From contig NZ_ATXK01000005.1 of assembly GCF_000421645.1 (NCBI RefSeq), forward strand, positions 1-64,000: a stretch of DNA of 64,000 nt, given 5' to 3'. Positions within the stretch are counted from its first letter, which is position 1. The number at the start of each line of letters is the position of its first letter. Source of the DNA: Aurantimonas coralicida DSM 14790 (GTDB lineage Bacteria; Pseudomonadota; Alphaproteobacteria; Rhizobiales; Rhizobiaceae). Made by a program: the position numbers and the translations under genes. The notes under the pieces are model-generated. The model saw nothing but the letters and a program-made list of their open reading frames with translations. It did not search any database and had not been told where the DNA came from. Shown in pieces: positions 33,504-42,405 of this stretch.

Positions 33504-34781
33504 TCATCCACCATAGCCGAGCGCCGCCGGCAGGGCGAGGGTGAGCTGGGGAACGTAGGTCACCAGCAGCAGCACCACGACCAGCGGAATGAAGAACGGC
33601 ACCAGCGCGCGGGCGAGCTGCGTGACCGGCAGCTTGGCGACATCCGCCACCACGAAGAGGCACAGCCCCACCGGAGGCGTGATCAGGCCGATCATCAGGT
33701 TCAGCACCATGACGACGCCCAGATGCAGCGGGTCGACGCCAAGCAGCGTCGCCGAGGGCAGCAGCACCGGGGCGAGCATGATGATCACCGGCGCGGAGGC
33801 CATGAAGCAGCCGAGGCCGAACAGGATGAGGTTCACCAGCAGCAGGAAGACCCAGGGTTCGGCGGAAAAGCCGATGATCGATTCGGCCAGATGGATCGGC
33901 ACCTGCTCGGCGGTCAGGATCCAGCCGAGCAGCGCGCTGGCGGCGATGATGAACAGGACGTTGGCCGAGCTGCGGGCGGTTTCCATCACCAGTTCCGGCA
34001 CGTCGGCCCAGCGCACTGTGCGATAGACGAACTTGCCGAGGATGAAGGCGTAGAGAACCGCGAAGGCCCCCGCTTCGGTCGGGGTGAAGACGCCGCCCAG
34101 AATGCCGCCGATGATGATCACCGGTGTCATCAAAGCGAGAAAGGCGTGGACGAAGGACGCGCCGAGCTCGCCGAAGCCGAAGGGCTGCGAACGGCCATAG
34201 CCCCGCTTCATCGAATAGACGGCGACCATCACCATCAGCGCGCCGCCCATCATCAGGCCGGGCACCAGCCCGGCGGCGAAGAGCCCGCCGATCGAGACGC
34301 CGGCGGTCAGGCCGTAGATGACGAAGGAGATGCTGGGCGGGATGATCGGCCCGATGGTCGAGGAGGCGGCGGTCAGGGCAGCGGCGAATTCGACGTCGTA
34401 GCCGTCCTCCTTCATCGCCTTGATCTCGATCTTGCCGAGCCCGCCGGCATCCGCCACGGCCGAACCGGACATGCCGGCGAACAGCATGCTGGCGACGACG
34501 TTCACGTGGCCGAGGCCGCCGGGCACAGCGCCGACGATCGCCTTGGCCAGGCGAAAGATGCGGTCGGTAATGCCGGCATGGTTCATCAGCTCGGCCGCCA
34601 GCATGAAGAACGGGATCGCCAGCAGCGGGAAGGAATCGATGCCGGTCGCCACGCGCTGGGCCGCGATCAGCGGGTCCATGCCCATGACCAGCACCACGTA
34701 GCCGAGGCCGACCACCACCATGACGGCGGCGATCGGCATGCCGGCTGCCAGCAGCAGGAAGAAGACGAGAAGATAGGTCAT
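33504..34781 (-). CDS. dctM: TRAP transporter large permease
   Basis: This 425-residue DctM-type membrane protein has about twelve hydrophobic segments. Family signatures include MLAAELMNHAGITDRIFRLAKAIVGAVPGGLGHVNVVASMLFAGMSGSAVADAGGLG and TAASSTIGPIIPPSI, which I cite only in part: HAGITDRIF and AAASSTIGPIIPPS-like text. It couples Na+ flow to uptake of acidic substrates delivered by DctP. Its ATG shares a base with the stop of the small permease gene (TAATG), so it is coupled. No substrate is indicated by this subunit alone. Confidence 0.94.
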   Translation of the reverse strand: MTYLLVFFLLLAAGMPIAAVMVVVGLGYVVLVMGMDPLIAAQRVATGIDSFPLLAIPFFMLAAELMNHAGITDRIFRLAKAIVGAVPGGLGHVNVVASMLFAGMSGSAVADAGGLGKIEIKAMKEDGYDVEFAAALTAASSTIGPIIPPSISFVIYGLTAGVSIGGLFAAGLVPGLMMGGALMVMVAVYSMKRGYGRSQPFGFGELGASFVHAFLALMTPVIIIGGILGGVFTPTEAGAFAVLYAFILGKFVYRTVRWADVPELVMETARSSANVLFIIAASALLGWILTAEQVPIHLAESIIGFSAEPWVFLLLVNLILFGLGCFMASAPVIIMLAPVLLPSATLLGVDPLHLGVVMVLNLMIGLITPPVGLCLFVVADVAKLPVTQLARALVPFFIPLVVVLLLVTYVPQLTLALPAALGYGG

Positions 34782-35332
34782 TACTGATCCCTCAGATCGC
34801 GGGACGCGGTCGGATCGTCGGGACGGACCTCGCCACGCAGGGCGTAGCGGGCATCGTGGACCGCGTGGATCACAAGGTGCAGGACGAGAATGCCGACGCC
34901 GGCCGGCAGGCTGAGATAGATCGCCGAATAGGGGATCTTCAGCGCCGTCGAGGTCTGGTTGGCCGCCAGCCCCATCAGCCGGATGCCGAGCCAGGCGAGA
35001 TAGGCGAAGCCGAGCGCCGCGATCAGCTGCATCAGCGCCGAGAGCGCAAGGCGCAGGCGCGGCGGGGCGAGGACGAGAAAGGCGTCGACCTTCATCAGGC
35101 GGCGCCCGGCGGCCAGATGTGCCGCCGTCATGAAGGTGACCCAGAACAGCGAGATCTGGGCGACCTCCTCAGTCCAGCCGAGGGAATAGCCGAAGAAATA
35201 GCGCGAGATGACCTGCAGCCAGGCCGACGAGACCATGGCGAGAAAGGCGAGGATGATGACGAACGCGACCAGCCGGTTGAGCAGGGCGAGCGCGCGCGCC
35301 GGGCCCGGCCGGTCGGCAGTGGACAGGGACAT
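34781..35332 (-). CDS. dctQ: TRAP transporter small permease
   Basis: This 183-residue DctQ protein has four membrane segments beginning LLNRLVAFVIILAFLAMVSSAWLQVI, with the conserved SLGWTEEVAQISLFWVTFMTAAH. It stabilises the DctM permease. I chose the ATG at 35332, preceded by GAGAGGCG, over the longer frame to 35371. It overlaps dctM by one base. Confidence 0.92.
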   Translation of the reverse strand: MSLSTADRPGPARALALLNRLVAFVIILAFLAMVSSAWLQVISRYFFGYSLGWTEEVAQISLFWVTFMTAAHLAAGRRLMKVDAFLVLAPPRLRLALSALMQLIAALGFAYLAWLGIRLMGLAANQTSTALKIPYSAIYLSLPAGVGILVLHLVIHAVHDARYALRGEVRPDDPTASRDLRDQ

Positions 35333-35376
35333 GTTTCGCCTCTCAAGCGGTCGCGGATATGTCTCAGACAAGCATT

Positions 35377-35415
35377 CGGCGGCGCGCGGCAGGCCGGGGC
35401 CGCCGCGCGCCGCCG
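35377..35415 (-). terminator. strong hairpin between dctP and dctQ
   Basis: A perfect 14-bp inverted repeat (35377-35390 and 35402-35415) with an 11-base loop lies eight bases past the dctP stop. No U-tract follows on the minus strand. It probably stabilises the dctP part of the transcript or attenuates the permease genes. Confidence 0.6.
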
Positions 35416-35422
35416 ACGGGGA

Positions 35423-36394
35423 TCACATGGATTTGGCGGCTTCGAAGACGTCGTTGCCGATCACCTCGCGATAGGCCTCGTGGACCTCTTCGGCGCGTTC
35501 CTTGAAGCCGAAGACGTCCGGGTCCTCGACGATGGTCATGCCCTTTTCGCGCAGCAGCGCGACATACTCGCCGCTGATCCTGCTCATCTTCTCGGCATGC
35601 CGGGTTTCAGCATCGGCCGCAGCGTCGACGATGACCTTGCGGTGCTCCTCGCTGAGGCTGTCGAGGAAGCTCACGCTGGCGTTCAGGAAGAGCCGCGTCT
35701 GCATGTGGTTGGTCAGGGACAGATTGCCGGCGACCTCGTAGATCTTCCAGTCGTGCATGACCTCGATCGGGTTCTCCATGCCGTCGACCGTGCCGGTCTT
35801 CAGCGCCAGGAAGAATTCCGACGAGGACAGCGGCGTCGGCTGCACGCCGAAGGCCCGCCAAGTGTCCATGTAGATGTCGATGCGCGGCACCCGGATCTTC
35901 AGGCCCTGGATGTCGTCGACCGAATTCACCTCGGTCTCCTTGGTGGACAGGATGCGCGGGTTTCGGTTGAGGAAGGCGAGCGTGCGCACGCCGGCCTGTT
36001 CGGCCATGTCCTCGGTCCAGCCCTTGGCGGTGTCGCTGGCGAGGAACGCGTTGAGGTGGTCCTGGTCGCGCCAGAAGAAGGGCAGGTTGATGATCGACCA
36101 TTTCGGATAGAAGTTCGAGACGATCTCGCCGTTGAGGGCAAGCTGGGTCAGTCCGCCCTGCAGCTGCTCGAACACCTCGCGGTCCTTGCCGAGGGTGGAG
36201 TTCGGGAAGATCTTGACGGTGATCTCGCCACCGGTCTCTTCCTTCACCTGCTCGGCGAACTCGACCAGCGTCTCGTGGCGCGGATCGTTGATCGGTGCGA
36301 GATGCGCCAGATTGATCTCGCGCGCATCGGCCTGCGCCGTCAGCGCACCGCCCAGAAGCAAGGCCATCGCGGCCGTCATCATCTTCATGGTCAT
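35423..36394 (-). CDS. dctP: TRAP transporter substrate-binding protein
   Basis: This 323-residue DctP-family protein has a signal peptide (MTMKMMTAAMALLLGGALTAQADA) followed by REINLAHLAPINDPRHETLVEFAEQVKEET, the usual DctP start. Ligand-site markers include GLKIRVPRIDIYMDTWRAFGVQPTPL, where the Arg clamps a carboxylate, and NPIEVMHDWKIYEVAGNLSLTNH. Two starts are close: 36394 and 36388 (MKMMTAAM), both served by GGAGGAGAG. The ligand is presumably an organic acid. It is the first gene of dctPQM and has a candidate regulator site upstream. Confidence 0.93.
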   Translation of the reverse strand: MTMKMMTAAMALLLGGALTAQADAREINLAHLAPINDPRHETLVEFAEQVKEETGGEITVKIFPNSTLGKDREVFEQLQGGLTQLALNGEIVSNFYPKWSIINLPFFWRDQDHLNAFLASDTAKGWTEDMAEQAGVRTLAFLNRNPRILSTKETEVNSVDDIQGLKIRVPRIDIYMDTWRAFGVQPTPLSSSEFFLALKTGTVDGMENPIEVMHDWKIYEVAGNLSLTNHMQTRLFLNASVSFLDSLSEEHRKVIVDAAADAETRHAEKMSRISGEYVALLREKGMTIVEDPDVFGFKERAEEVHEAYREVIGNDVFEAAKSM

Positions 36395-36746
36395 CTCTCC
36401 TCCCTAGAGCCAGTGGACCGCACATGCGAAGAGCGGACCGGCACGATGGGTGCCGCTGGCCGCCTTCGCGCTCCCCGCGATCCGGCCGCACTATGGTCGC
36501 ATGCCAGCGCATTCGTCAATGCATACGTTAGATTGTACGGAAAGAATGCGCGGTGGCAGGCTGGGAGATCTGGCGCTGAGGCACCTTCACTTGAGGTTCC
36601 GGGAGGCGATTGGGCGAGCGCCATGACTGATCGGCGATCATCGCGTGATGTGTCCGTCGCTTACAGCGAACATATGGTGACGGACCGCCCCTCAGGCGAA
36701 GGCAGCGGTCTCCGTCATCGACGCCCGAGCGGCATCAACCGGTCGC
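36395..36746 (-). other. dctPQM promoter region and intergenic space to tctA
   Basis: These 352 bases between tctA and dctP hold no credible gene. They contain the dctP ribosome site (GGAGGAGAG) and the candidate GntR site at 36511-36524. The rest shows nothing I recognise. Confidence 0.55.
36511..36524. promoter_or_regulatory. candidate GntR operator upstream of dctPQM
   Basis: ATTCGTCAATGCAT lies about 120 bases before the dctP start. It matches ATGCGTCAATGCAT upstream of the dehydrogenase gene (44674-44687) at 13 of 14 positions and includes the identical GTCAATGCAT. The sharing is seen directly. Binding by the GntR protein at 42402 is inferred. Confidence 0.45.
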
Positions 36747-38291
36747 TCAGTCGCGGTTCCGGATCCGCGAAAAGGCCCGCCCCAGCCAAGCGTTCTGCCG
36801 TTGGCGCAGACGGCGATAGGCCGGCAGCTGGACCAGCACCATCAGGATAATGGCAAGGATCAGGATCAGGCTGACCGGACGGGTGAAGAAGCCGGTGACA
36901 TCGCCCTGCCCCACCATCAGCGCGCGGCGCAGATTGGTATCGGCCATCGGCCCGAGGATCACCCCGATGACCAGCGGCGCGATGGGATAGTCCATCTCGG
37001 TCAGAAGGTAGGCGGCAAGCCCCACCAGCACCATCAGGTAGAGATTGAAGACGCTGAGGCCGAGCGCATAGGAGCCGAGAACGCTGATCACGGCGACGAC
37101 CGGCATGAACAGGGTCACCGGAATGCTCAGCACCCGCACCACCTGGCGGGCGAGGAAGATGCCGTTCAGCCACATGGCGAGCGACGCCAGCACCATGATG
37201 GCGGCCAGTTCGGTCAGGAAGGTCGGGCGCTCAATGGAGACCATGGGGCCCGGCGTCAGGCCGTGCAGCATCAGCGCGCCCAGCAGCATGACCGCCGGCG
37301 GGCTGCCGGGGATGCCGAGCGTGACCAGCGGGATCAGCGCACCGCCGATGCAGGCATTGTTGGCGGTTTCAGCGGAGATCAGGCCGGCCGGTTCGCCCTT
37401 GCCGAACTCCTCCGGGGTCTTCGACATGCTCTTGGCGGTGCCGTAGGAGACCCAGCCGGCGATGTCCTCGCCGATGCCGGGCACCGCGCCAATGCCGACG
37501 CCGATCAGGCCGGACCGCACGATATGGCGCAGATTGCCGAAGATGGTGCGGAAATCGGGCAGCACCCGGCCGACCTTCTGGATCGGACCGGCGACGTGCC
37601 GCTCCTGCAGCGACCGGATGATCTGCGGCACGGCGAAGGCGCCGATCAGCACCGGCACCACCTCGAGACCGGAATCGAGTTCCGGCAGGCCGAAGGTGAA
37701 GCGCGGAAAGAACATCAGGAGATCGCGCCCGACTGTCGACAAAGCGAGACCGATGAAGCCGGCGATCCAGCCCTTCAGGACCAGGTCCGGGCTGGTCAGG
37801 GTGCCGGAGATCAGGATGCCGAACAGGGCCAGGACGAAGAATTCGTAGGAGGTGAACTGCAGCGCCAGTTCGACGATCAGCGGCGCCGAGACGACCAGGG
37901 CCAGCATGCCGATGACGGTACCGATGAAGGAGGCGGTGGTGGTCAGTCCCAGCGCGCGGCCACCATCGCCGCGCCGCGCCATCGGGTAGCCGTCGAGGGC
38001 AGAAGCGGCAGAGGCGGCCGTGCCGGGAATGTTCATGAGGATGGCGGAATAGGAGCCGCCATAGACCGCGCCGACATACATGGACAGGAGCGCGATCAGG
38101 GCGACGTCGAGGTCGAAGCCGTAGGTCAGCGTCGCCAGGAGCCCGACGCCGAGGGTCGCCGTCAAGCCGGGCAGCGCCCCGAAGACGATCCCCAGAAGGC
38201 TCGATCCGATGAGGAGCGCCCAGTTGGACGGGCTCGCCAAGAGCGTGCCGAGGGCCGCGAAGAACGAACCGAAGGTGTCGAGGAGCCACAT
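36747..38291 (-). CDS. tctA: tripartite tricarboxylate transporter large permease
   Basis: This 514-residue TctA protein has about twelve membrane segments. Family features include FGALPGLTATLGVGLLATLTYG and YGGSYSAILMNIPGTAASAASALDGYPMARRGDG, of which GGSYSAILMNIPG is diagnostic. The second half-repeat is GAVPGIGEDIAGWVSYGTAKSMSKTPEEFGKGEPAGLISAE-like, seen here as AVPGIGEDIAGWVSYG. It transports tricarboxylates or other carboxylates with TctB and the binding protein TctC. Ten bases separate it from tctB. Confidence 0.94.
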   Translation of the reverse strand: MWLLDTFGSFFAALGTLLASPSNWALLIGSSLLGIVFGALPGLTATLGVGLLATLTYGFDLDVALIALLSMYVGAVYGGSYSAILMNIPGTAASAASALDGYPMARRGDGGRALGLTTTASFIGTVIGMLALVVSAPLIVELALQFTSYEFFVLALFGILISGTLTSPDLVLKGWIAGFIGLALSTVGRDLLMFFPRFTFGLPELDSGLEVVPVLIGAFAVPQIIRSLQERHVAGPIQKVGRVLPDFRTIFGNLRHIVRSGLIGVGIGAVPGIGEDIAGWVSYGTAKSMSKTPEEFGKGEPAGLISAETANNACIGGALIPLVTLGIPGSPPAVMLLGALMLHGLTPGPMVSIERPTFLTELAAIMVLASLAMWLNGIFLARQVVRVLSIPVTLFMPVVAVISVLGSYALGLSVFNLYLMVLVGLAAYLLTEMDYPIAPLVIGVILGPMADTNLRRALMVGQGDVTGFFTRPVSLILILAIILMVLVQLPAYRRLRQRQNAWLGRAFSRIRNRD

Positions 38292-38300
38292 GGAGATCGC

Positions 38301-39065
38301 CTAGAAACTGGAGCGGAGCAGCGCCCGGACATGGTCGCTCGCCACGATCGTCAGCCCCTCGTGGGGAAGCGGCACCAGGAGCCCGTATTTGAAGACGATG
38401 CCGAGGATCAGTGGCGCGAGGAGGCTGAGGCCGACGCATTGCCTTGCATGGCGCGCGGCATCCTTCGGCATGCGGGTGGCGCGCAGAAGCGCGGCGCAGG
38501 CGGCCAGGACGGCCAGCCAGATCAGCGCGTCGACGATCAGCGCGGCAGGCGTCCGCACGCCGGTCTCCACTCCGAGGAGCGCCGCCCCGCCGACCGCGAG
38601 GGACACGCCGAAGAACAGCGCCAGGATCAGCCGGGTCGCTGGCGCAGCGGTGAGGTGGAAGAGCGTCGCGAAGGCCAGCAGGAACAGCGCCGTCGCGGCG
38701 ATGAAGTCGACCCGTGGCACGAGGGCGTAGACATAGAAGACGATGAGCGCGGCGATCAGCCAGAAGGTGGCGCTGCGCTCGGACAGGCGGCCGGGCGCCA
38801 TCTGGCGGATCGACGCCAGCGCCGCTGCGGCCCCGCCGGCGCGCCGGGCGCGGGCCAGCAGCATCAGGCTCAAGACGACCAGGCCGGTGGCGACGATGAG
38901 CGGAAACAGCGCCGGCGACACGTACCAAGCGTTGCGCACGCCGGCATAGCTGCCCTGCAGGGGGTAGGTCAGCGACCGAACCAGCATCGCCGTGGCGGCG
39001 GCCAGAATGGCGAGCCCGGCCCAGAAATCGGCGCGGGCGTCCTTGAGCGAGCGATCTCGATCCAT
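38301..39065 (-). CDS. tctB: tripartite tricarboxylate transporter small permease
   Basis: This 254-residue TctB-family protein starts at the ATG at 39065 (a GTG at 39077 is less likely). It shows RADFWAGLAILAAATAMLVRSLTYPL, then further segments, longer than the usual roughly 150-180 residues. The C-terminal part has an additional PLPHEGLTIVASDHV segment. It lies between tctC and tctA and should be the accessory membrane subunit. The low conservation of TctB limits further inference. Confidence 0.85.
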   Translation of the reverse strand: MDRDRSLKDARADFWAGLAILAAATAMLVRSLTYPLQGSYAGVRNAWYVSPALFPLIVATGLVVLSLMLLARARRAGGAAAALASIRQMAPGRLSERSATFWLIAALIVFYVYALVPRVDFIAATALFLLAFATLFHLTAAPATRLILALFFGVSLAVGGAALLGVETGVRTPAALIVDALIWLAVLAACAALLRATRMPKDAARHARQCVGLSLLAPLILGIVFKYGLLVPLPHEGLTIVASDHVRALLRSSF

Positions 39066-39097
39066 GCCCTGCGGCACTCCTCACATTCCCGGAAAGG

Positions 39098-39132
39098 CCG
39101 GGGGCAAGGCGGCCTGGCCGCATCGCCCCCGG
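39098..39132 (-). terminator. hairpin between tctC and tctB
   Basis: The outer stem pairs 39098-39105 with 39125-39132 (8 bp, perfect). An inner stem pairs 39109-39113 with 39117-39121. It lies about 24 bases past the tctC stop on the minus strand and 32 bases before tctB. No U-tract follows. Confidence 0.55.
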
Positions 39133-39156
39133 TGATGGTCCTGTCGGGTCTGCCGG

Positions 39157-40164
39157 TTACGGGCGCGGAATCCCCAGTTTCTCCGGGCTGACCGTCGCCG
39201 CGCCGAGATCCTCGAGCGTCCAGGCGAACAGCGATTCCAGCCGGTTCATCTCGGCACTCGCCTCTTCGCCGGTGAGGCCGGACAGGGTGTAGTGATTGTC
39301 CGCCGCCCATTCGACGACCGCGTCGGTGGCCATGGCCGCATCGAAGGCGCTGACCAGCTTGGCCTTGACGTCGTCGGGCGTGTCGGCCCGCACGGCGAGG
39401 CCGATGGCCTGCTTGACCGGCAGCGTCTCGGTCAGGCCCGGATAGGCGTCGAAGGCCGACGGCACGGTACCGATGTCGGGAAGCTCCGTGGCGTCCGCCA
39501 CCAGCATGGCGAGCGGCCGCAGACGCTTGGCCTGGATGAGCTGCTGCTGCTCGGCGAGCGAGGTGACGACCAACGTGACCTCGCCGGAAATTGCCGCATT
39601 CTGGGCCGGGGCCGAGCCGGTATAGGGAATGAAGTTGAACTCCGTCCCCGTTCCCTTCTGCAGGGCCAGAAGGTTGAGATGGTGGATCGAGCCGGCCGCA
39701 CTGGCGCCGGCGCGAATGGTGCCGGGAGCCTCCTTGGCGGCGGCGATGAGCTCGTCGAGGGTCTGGTACGGGGCGTTCGCCGAGACCGAGATGATTTCCG
39801 GCGAGCCGCCGACGAGGAAGAAGTCCCAGACGTCCATGCGCTGGTCCCAGCCGCCCTGGATGCCGGCGGTGACGACGGATTCCGAAATGCCGGCCAGCGT
39901 GTAGCCGTCGGCGGGCTGCGAATGGACGTAGCTCATGCCGACCGACCCGCCGACGCCGCCGGTGCGGTTGGAGACGTTGATATTGACGCCCAGCCCGTCC
40001 TGCATCTCCGCCGAAATCAGCCGGTTCAGCGTGTCGGTTCCGCCGCCGGCGGCCCAGACGACGACGTTGGAGATGTCGCGATCCGGGTAGTCCTGCGCCA
40101 TTGCGGGCATTGCGAGGGCCCCGGCCAGCAGCGCTGCCGCGCCTGCAGTTTTCCAGTCAAGCAT
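39157..40164 (-). CDS. tctC: tripartite tricarboxylate transporter binding protein
   Basis: This 335-residue Bug/TctC protein starts at the ATG at 40164, preceded by GGGAGGAAAA. A signal peptide (MLDWKTAGAAALLAGALAMPAMAQ) precedes DYPDRDISNVVVWAAGGGTDTLNR, then NRTGGVGGSVGMSYVHSQPADGYTL, both typical of Bug proteins. AGASAAGSIHHLNLLALQ is the second ligand-binding loop. These proteins bind carboxylates by two beta-alpha loops. It is the first gene of tctCBA and diverges from the SMP-30 operon. Confidence 0.93.
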   Translation of the reverse strand: MLDWKTAGAAALLAGALAMPAMAQDYPDRDISNVVVWAAGGGTDTLNRLISAEMQDGLGVNINVSNRTGGVGGSVGMSYVHSQPADGYTLAGISESVVTAGIQGGWDQRMDVWDFFLVGGSPEIISVSANAPYQTLDELIAAAKEAPGTIRAGASAAGSIHHLNLLALQKGTGTEFNFIPYTGSAPAQNAAISGEVTLVVTSLAEQQQLIQAKRLRPLAMLVADATELPDIGTVPSAFDAYPGLTETLPVKQAIGLAVRADTPDDVKAKLVSAFDAAMATDAVVEWAADNHYTLSGLTGEEASAEMNRLESLFAWTLEDLGAATVSPEKLGIPRP

Positions 40165-40302
40165 CTGATTTTCCTCCCATGAGACGTTCCACTCGGTATT
40201 CCTCCGACCTCCCAGTCGGAGCAATCTCGGCACATTGTATGCGCTTATGTATTAGTCTACTGATAGGGTACTGCTCTTTTATATCCTTGTCGAGGTCGCC
40301 TG
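40165..40302. promoter_or_regulatory. divergent promoter region of tctCBA and the SMP-30 operon
   Basis: This 138-base region is unusually AT-rich for the window (CATTGTATGCGCTTATGTAT at 40234-40253) and must drive both operons. GTATGC is the complement of GCATAC in the dctP-upstream site. The resemblance to the GntR-type sequences elsewhere is weaker than between those two. No exact promoter boxes are assigned. Confidence 0.45.
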
Positions 40303-41322
40303 ATGCTCAGTCTTTCCGGGATCGCTTTTCACGGCCACGGGCTGAACCGTCCGGAATGCGTCCTTGCCCATGCGTCAGGGCTTTTGATCACCGCCGACTG
40401 GACCGGTGGCGGCGGCGTCTCGATCATCGAGCCGTCGGGGCGGGTCAGCCGGCATCTGGCGCAGAACCCGCCCCGGCCGCTGCGACCGAACGGCATCGCG
40501 CTGGAGCGCGGCGGCAGCCTGTTGTTGACCGAGCTCGGCGTCGACACCGGCGGCGTGTGGCGGCTTCACCCGGACGGCACGGTGGACCCGGTGCTGCTGG
40601 AGGTGGACGGCACGCCGCTGCCGCCGTCCAATTTCGTGCATCTGGATGCGGCCGGCCGCATGTGGGTGACGGTCAGCACGCGCATGAATCCGCGCCATCT
40701 GGCGGCGCGCGGCGACGTTGCCGACGGCTTCATCGTCCTCGTCGAGGACGGACATGCGCGGATCGTCGCCGACGGGATCGGCTTCAGCAACGAATGCCTC
40801 GTCTCCCCCGACGGCCGCCATCTCTATATCAACGAGACCTTCACCCGGCGCCTCACCCGCTTCACCATCGCGGAGGGGAAACTGGAGGCGCGGCAGGTGG
40901 TGGCCGAGTTCGGCCCCGGCACCTATCCCGACGGCATGACCTTCGATGCAGAAGGTCATCTGTGGATCACCAGCATCGTCAGCAACCGGGTCATCCGGGT
41001 CAGCCCCGGCGGCGACCAGACCCTGATGCTGGAAGACTGCGATGCCGGTCACGTCGCCTATGTCGAGGCGGCCTATGCGTCGAAGACCATCGAGCGCTCG
41101 CATCTCGACACGATGAAGAGCGAGAAGCTGCGGGCGATCTCCAGCCTCGCCTTCGGCGGGCCCGACCTTCGAACCGCCTATCTCGGCTGCCTGCAGGGCG
41201 AGGCGATCGCCAGTTTCGAGAGCCCGGTGGCCGGTTTCGCGCCGCTGCACTGGTCGCTGCCGATCGATGCGCTGGAACGGCGGATCGCCGACCTGCCGAC
41301 CGTCGCCCCGAACCCGTCCTGA
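40303..41322 (+). CDS. SMP-30/gluconolactonase family protein
   Basis: This 339-residue beta-propeller has SMP-30 features: GLNRPECVLAHASG with the Glu ligand, RPNGIALERGGSLLLTE, NFVHLDAAGRMWVTVSTR, SNECLVSPDGRHLYINETFTRRLTRF and YPDGMTFDAEGHLWITSI with the likely Asp ligand. It should hydrolyse a sugar- or aldonolactone-like ester. It leads an apparent operon with a Gfo/Idh dehydrogenase (27 bases on) and a GntR regulator. A second SMP-30 protein is at 8261. Confidence 0.9.
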   Translation: MLSLSGIAFHGHGLNRPECVLAHASGLLITADWTGGGGVSIIEPSGRVSRHLAQNPPRPLRPNGIALERGGSLLLTELGVDTGGVWRLHPDGTVDPVLLEVDGTPLPPSNFVHLDAAGRMWVTVSTRMNPRHLAARGDVADGFIVLVEDGHARIVADGIGFSNECLVSPDGRHLYINETFTRRLTRFTIAEGKLEARQVVAEFGPGTYPDGMTFDAEGHLWITSIVSNRVIRVSPGGDQTLMLEDCDAGHVAYVEAAYASKTIERSHLDTMKSEKLRAISSLAFGGPDLRTAYLGCLQGEAIASFESPVAGFAPLHWSLPIDALERRIADLPTVAPNPS

Positions 41323-41349
41323 TCTTGAACGCCGAGGAGCCCGAGACCC

Positions 41350-42405
41350 ATGAGCACACTGCGCGTTGCGACCATCGGCGCCGGCTATTTCAGCCGCTTC
41401 CACCATGATGCCTGGTCGCGCATCGAGGACGCTTCGCTGGTCGCGGTCTGCGACCAGGATGCGGCAAAGGCGCAGGACTATGCCGAGCGCTTCGCCGTGC
41501 CCGCGGTCTATACCGATGTCGACGCCATGCTCGAGGCCGAGCGCCCCGATCTCGTCGACATCATCACCCCGCCGCACACCCATCTGGACCTGATCCGCAA
41601 GACCACGGCGCGGCGCATTCCGACGATCTGCCAGAAGGCCTTCTGCACCAGCGTCGCGGAAGCCGAAGAGGCGACGCGGATCGCAGCCGAGGCGGACACC
41701 ATGCTGGTGGTGCACGAGAATTTCCGCTTCCAGCCCTGGCACCGTGAGATCCGCCGCCAGATCGAGGCCGGACGGATCGGCAGCGTCTACCAGGCCAGCT
41801 TCCGCCTGCGGCCCGGCGACGGGCAGGGCCCGCGGGCCTATCTCGATCGCCAGCCCTATTTCCAGAAGATGGAGCGCTTCCTCGTCCACGAGACGGCGAT
41901 CCATTTCATCGACACGTTCCGCTACCTCTTCGGCCCTGTCGAGGCGGTGATGGCCCGGCTGGTGCGGCTCAATCCGGCGATCGTCGGCGAGGATGCCGGC
42001 ATCATCCTGTTCGAGTTCGCGAACGGCGCGCGGGCCATGCTGGACGGCAACCGGCTGGGCGACCATCAGGCCGACGACCGGCGCCTGACCATGGGCGAGA
42101 TGCTGGTCGAGGGCTCGGACGGCACGATCCGGCTCGACGGCTACGGACGGCTGTTCTTCCGCGCCTTCGGCAGCAATGACGAGAGCGAGATCGCCTATGA
42201 GCGCAACATGGAGGGGTTCGGCGGGGACAGCGTCCTCGCCCTGCAACGCCATGTGGTGGACCATCTCCTGCGCCAGATACCTGTCGTCAACGCGGCGGCG
42301 GACTATCTGGCCAATCTGCGGATCGAGGCGGCCATCTATGCCTCCGCCCGCGACGGAATGCTAAAGACGGTCCAAGATGATTCTCATGCGGAAGGTGCCT
42401 TGTGA
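41350..42405 (+). CDS. Gfo/Idh/MocA family NAD(P)-dependent oxidoreductase
   Basis: This 351-residue protein has an N-terminal Rossmann fold (LRVATIGAGYFSRFHHDAW) and the linker VDIITPPHTHLDLIRKTTARRIPTICQKAFCTSVAEAEE. In place of the family EKP motif it reads CQKAF. MLVVHENFRFQPWHREIRRQIEAG follows, then a C-terminal beta-sheet domain with HETAIHFIDTFRYLFG, where His may be catalytic. It probably oxidises a sugar acid or cyclitol. The four-base overlap with the regulator (GTGA) couples it to the GntR gene. Confidence 0.9.
   Translation: MSTLRVATIGAGYFSRFHHDAWSRIEDASLVAVCDQDAAKAQDYAERFAVPAVYTDVDAMLEAERPDLVDIITPPHTHLDLIRKTTARRIPTICQKAFCTSVAEAEEATRIAAEADTMLVVHENFRFQPWHREIRRQIEAGRIGSVYQASFRLRPGDGQGPRAYLDRQPYFQKMERFLVHETAIHFIDTFRYLFGPVEAVMARLVRLNPAIVGEDAGIILFEFANGARAMLDGNRLGDHQADDRRLTMGEMLVEGSDGTIRLDGYGRLFFRAFGSNDESEIAYERNMEGFGGDSVLALQRHVVDHLLRQIPVVNAAADYLANLRIEAAIYASARDGMLKTVQDDSHAEGAL

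Noticed and set aside
36801-39191. A 796-residue plus-strand frame opposite tctA and tctB
   Set aside because: It is rich in Gln, Arg, Asp and Gly, as expected for the antisense of GC-rich membrane protein genes. It has no motif and lies fully across two well-identified genes.
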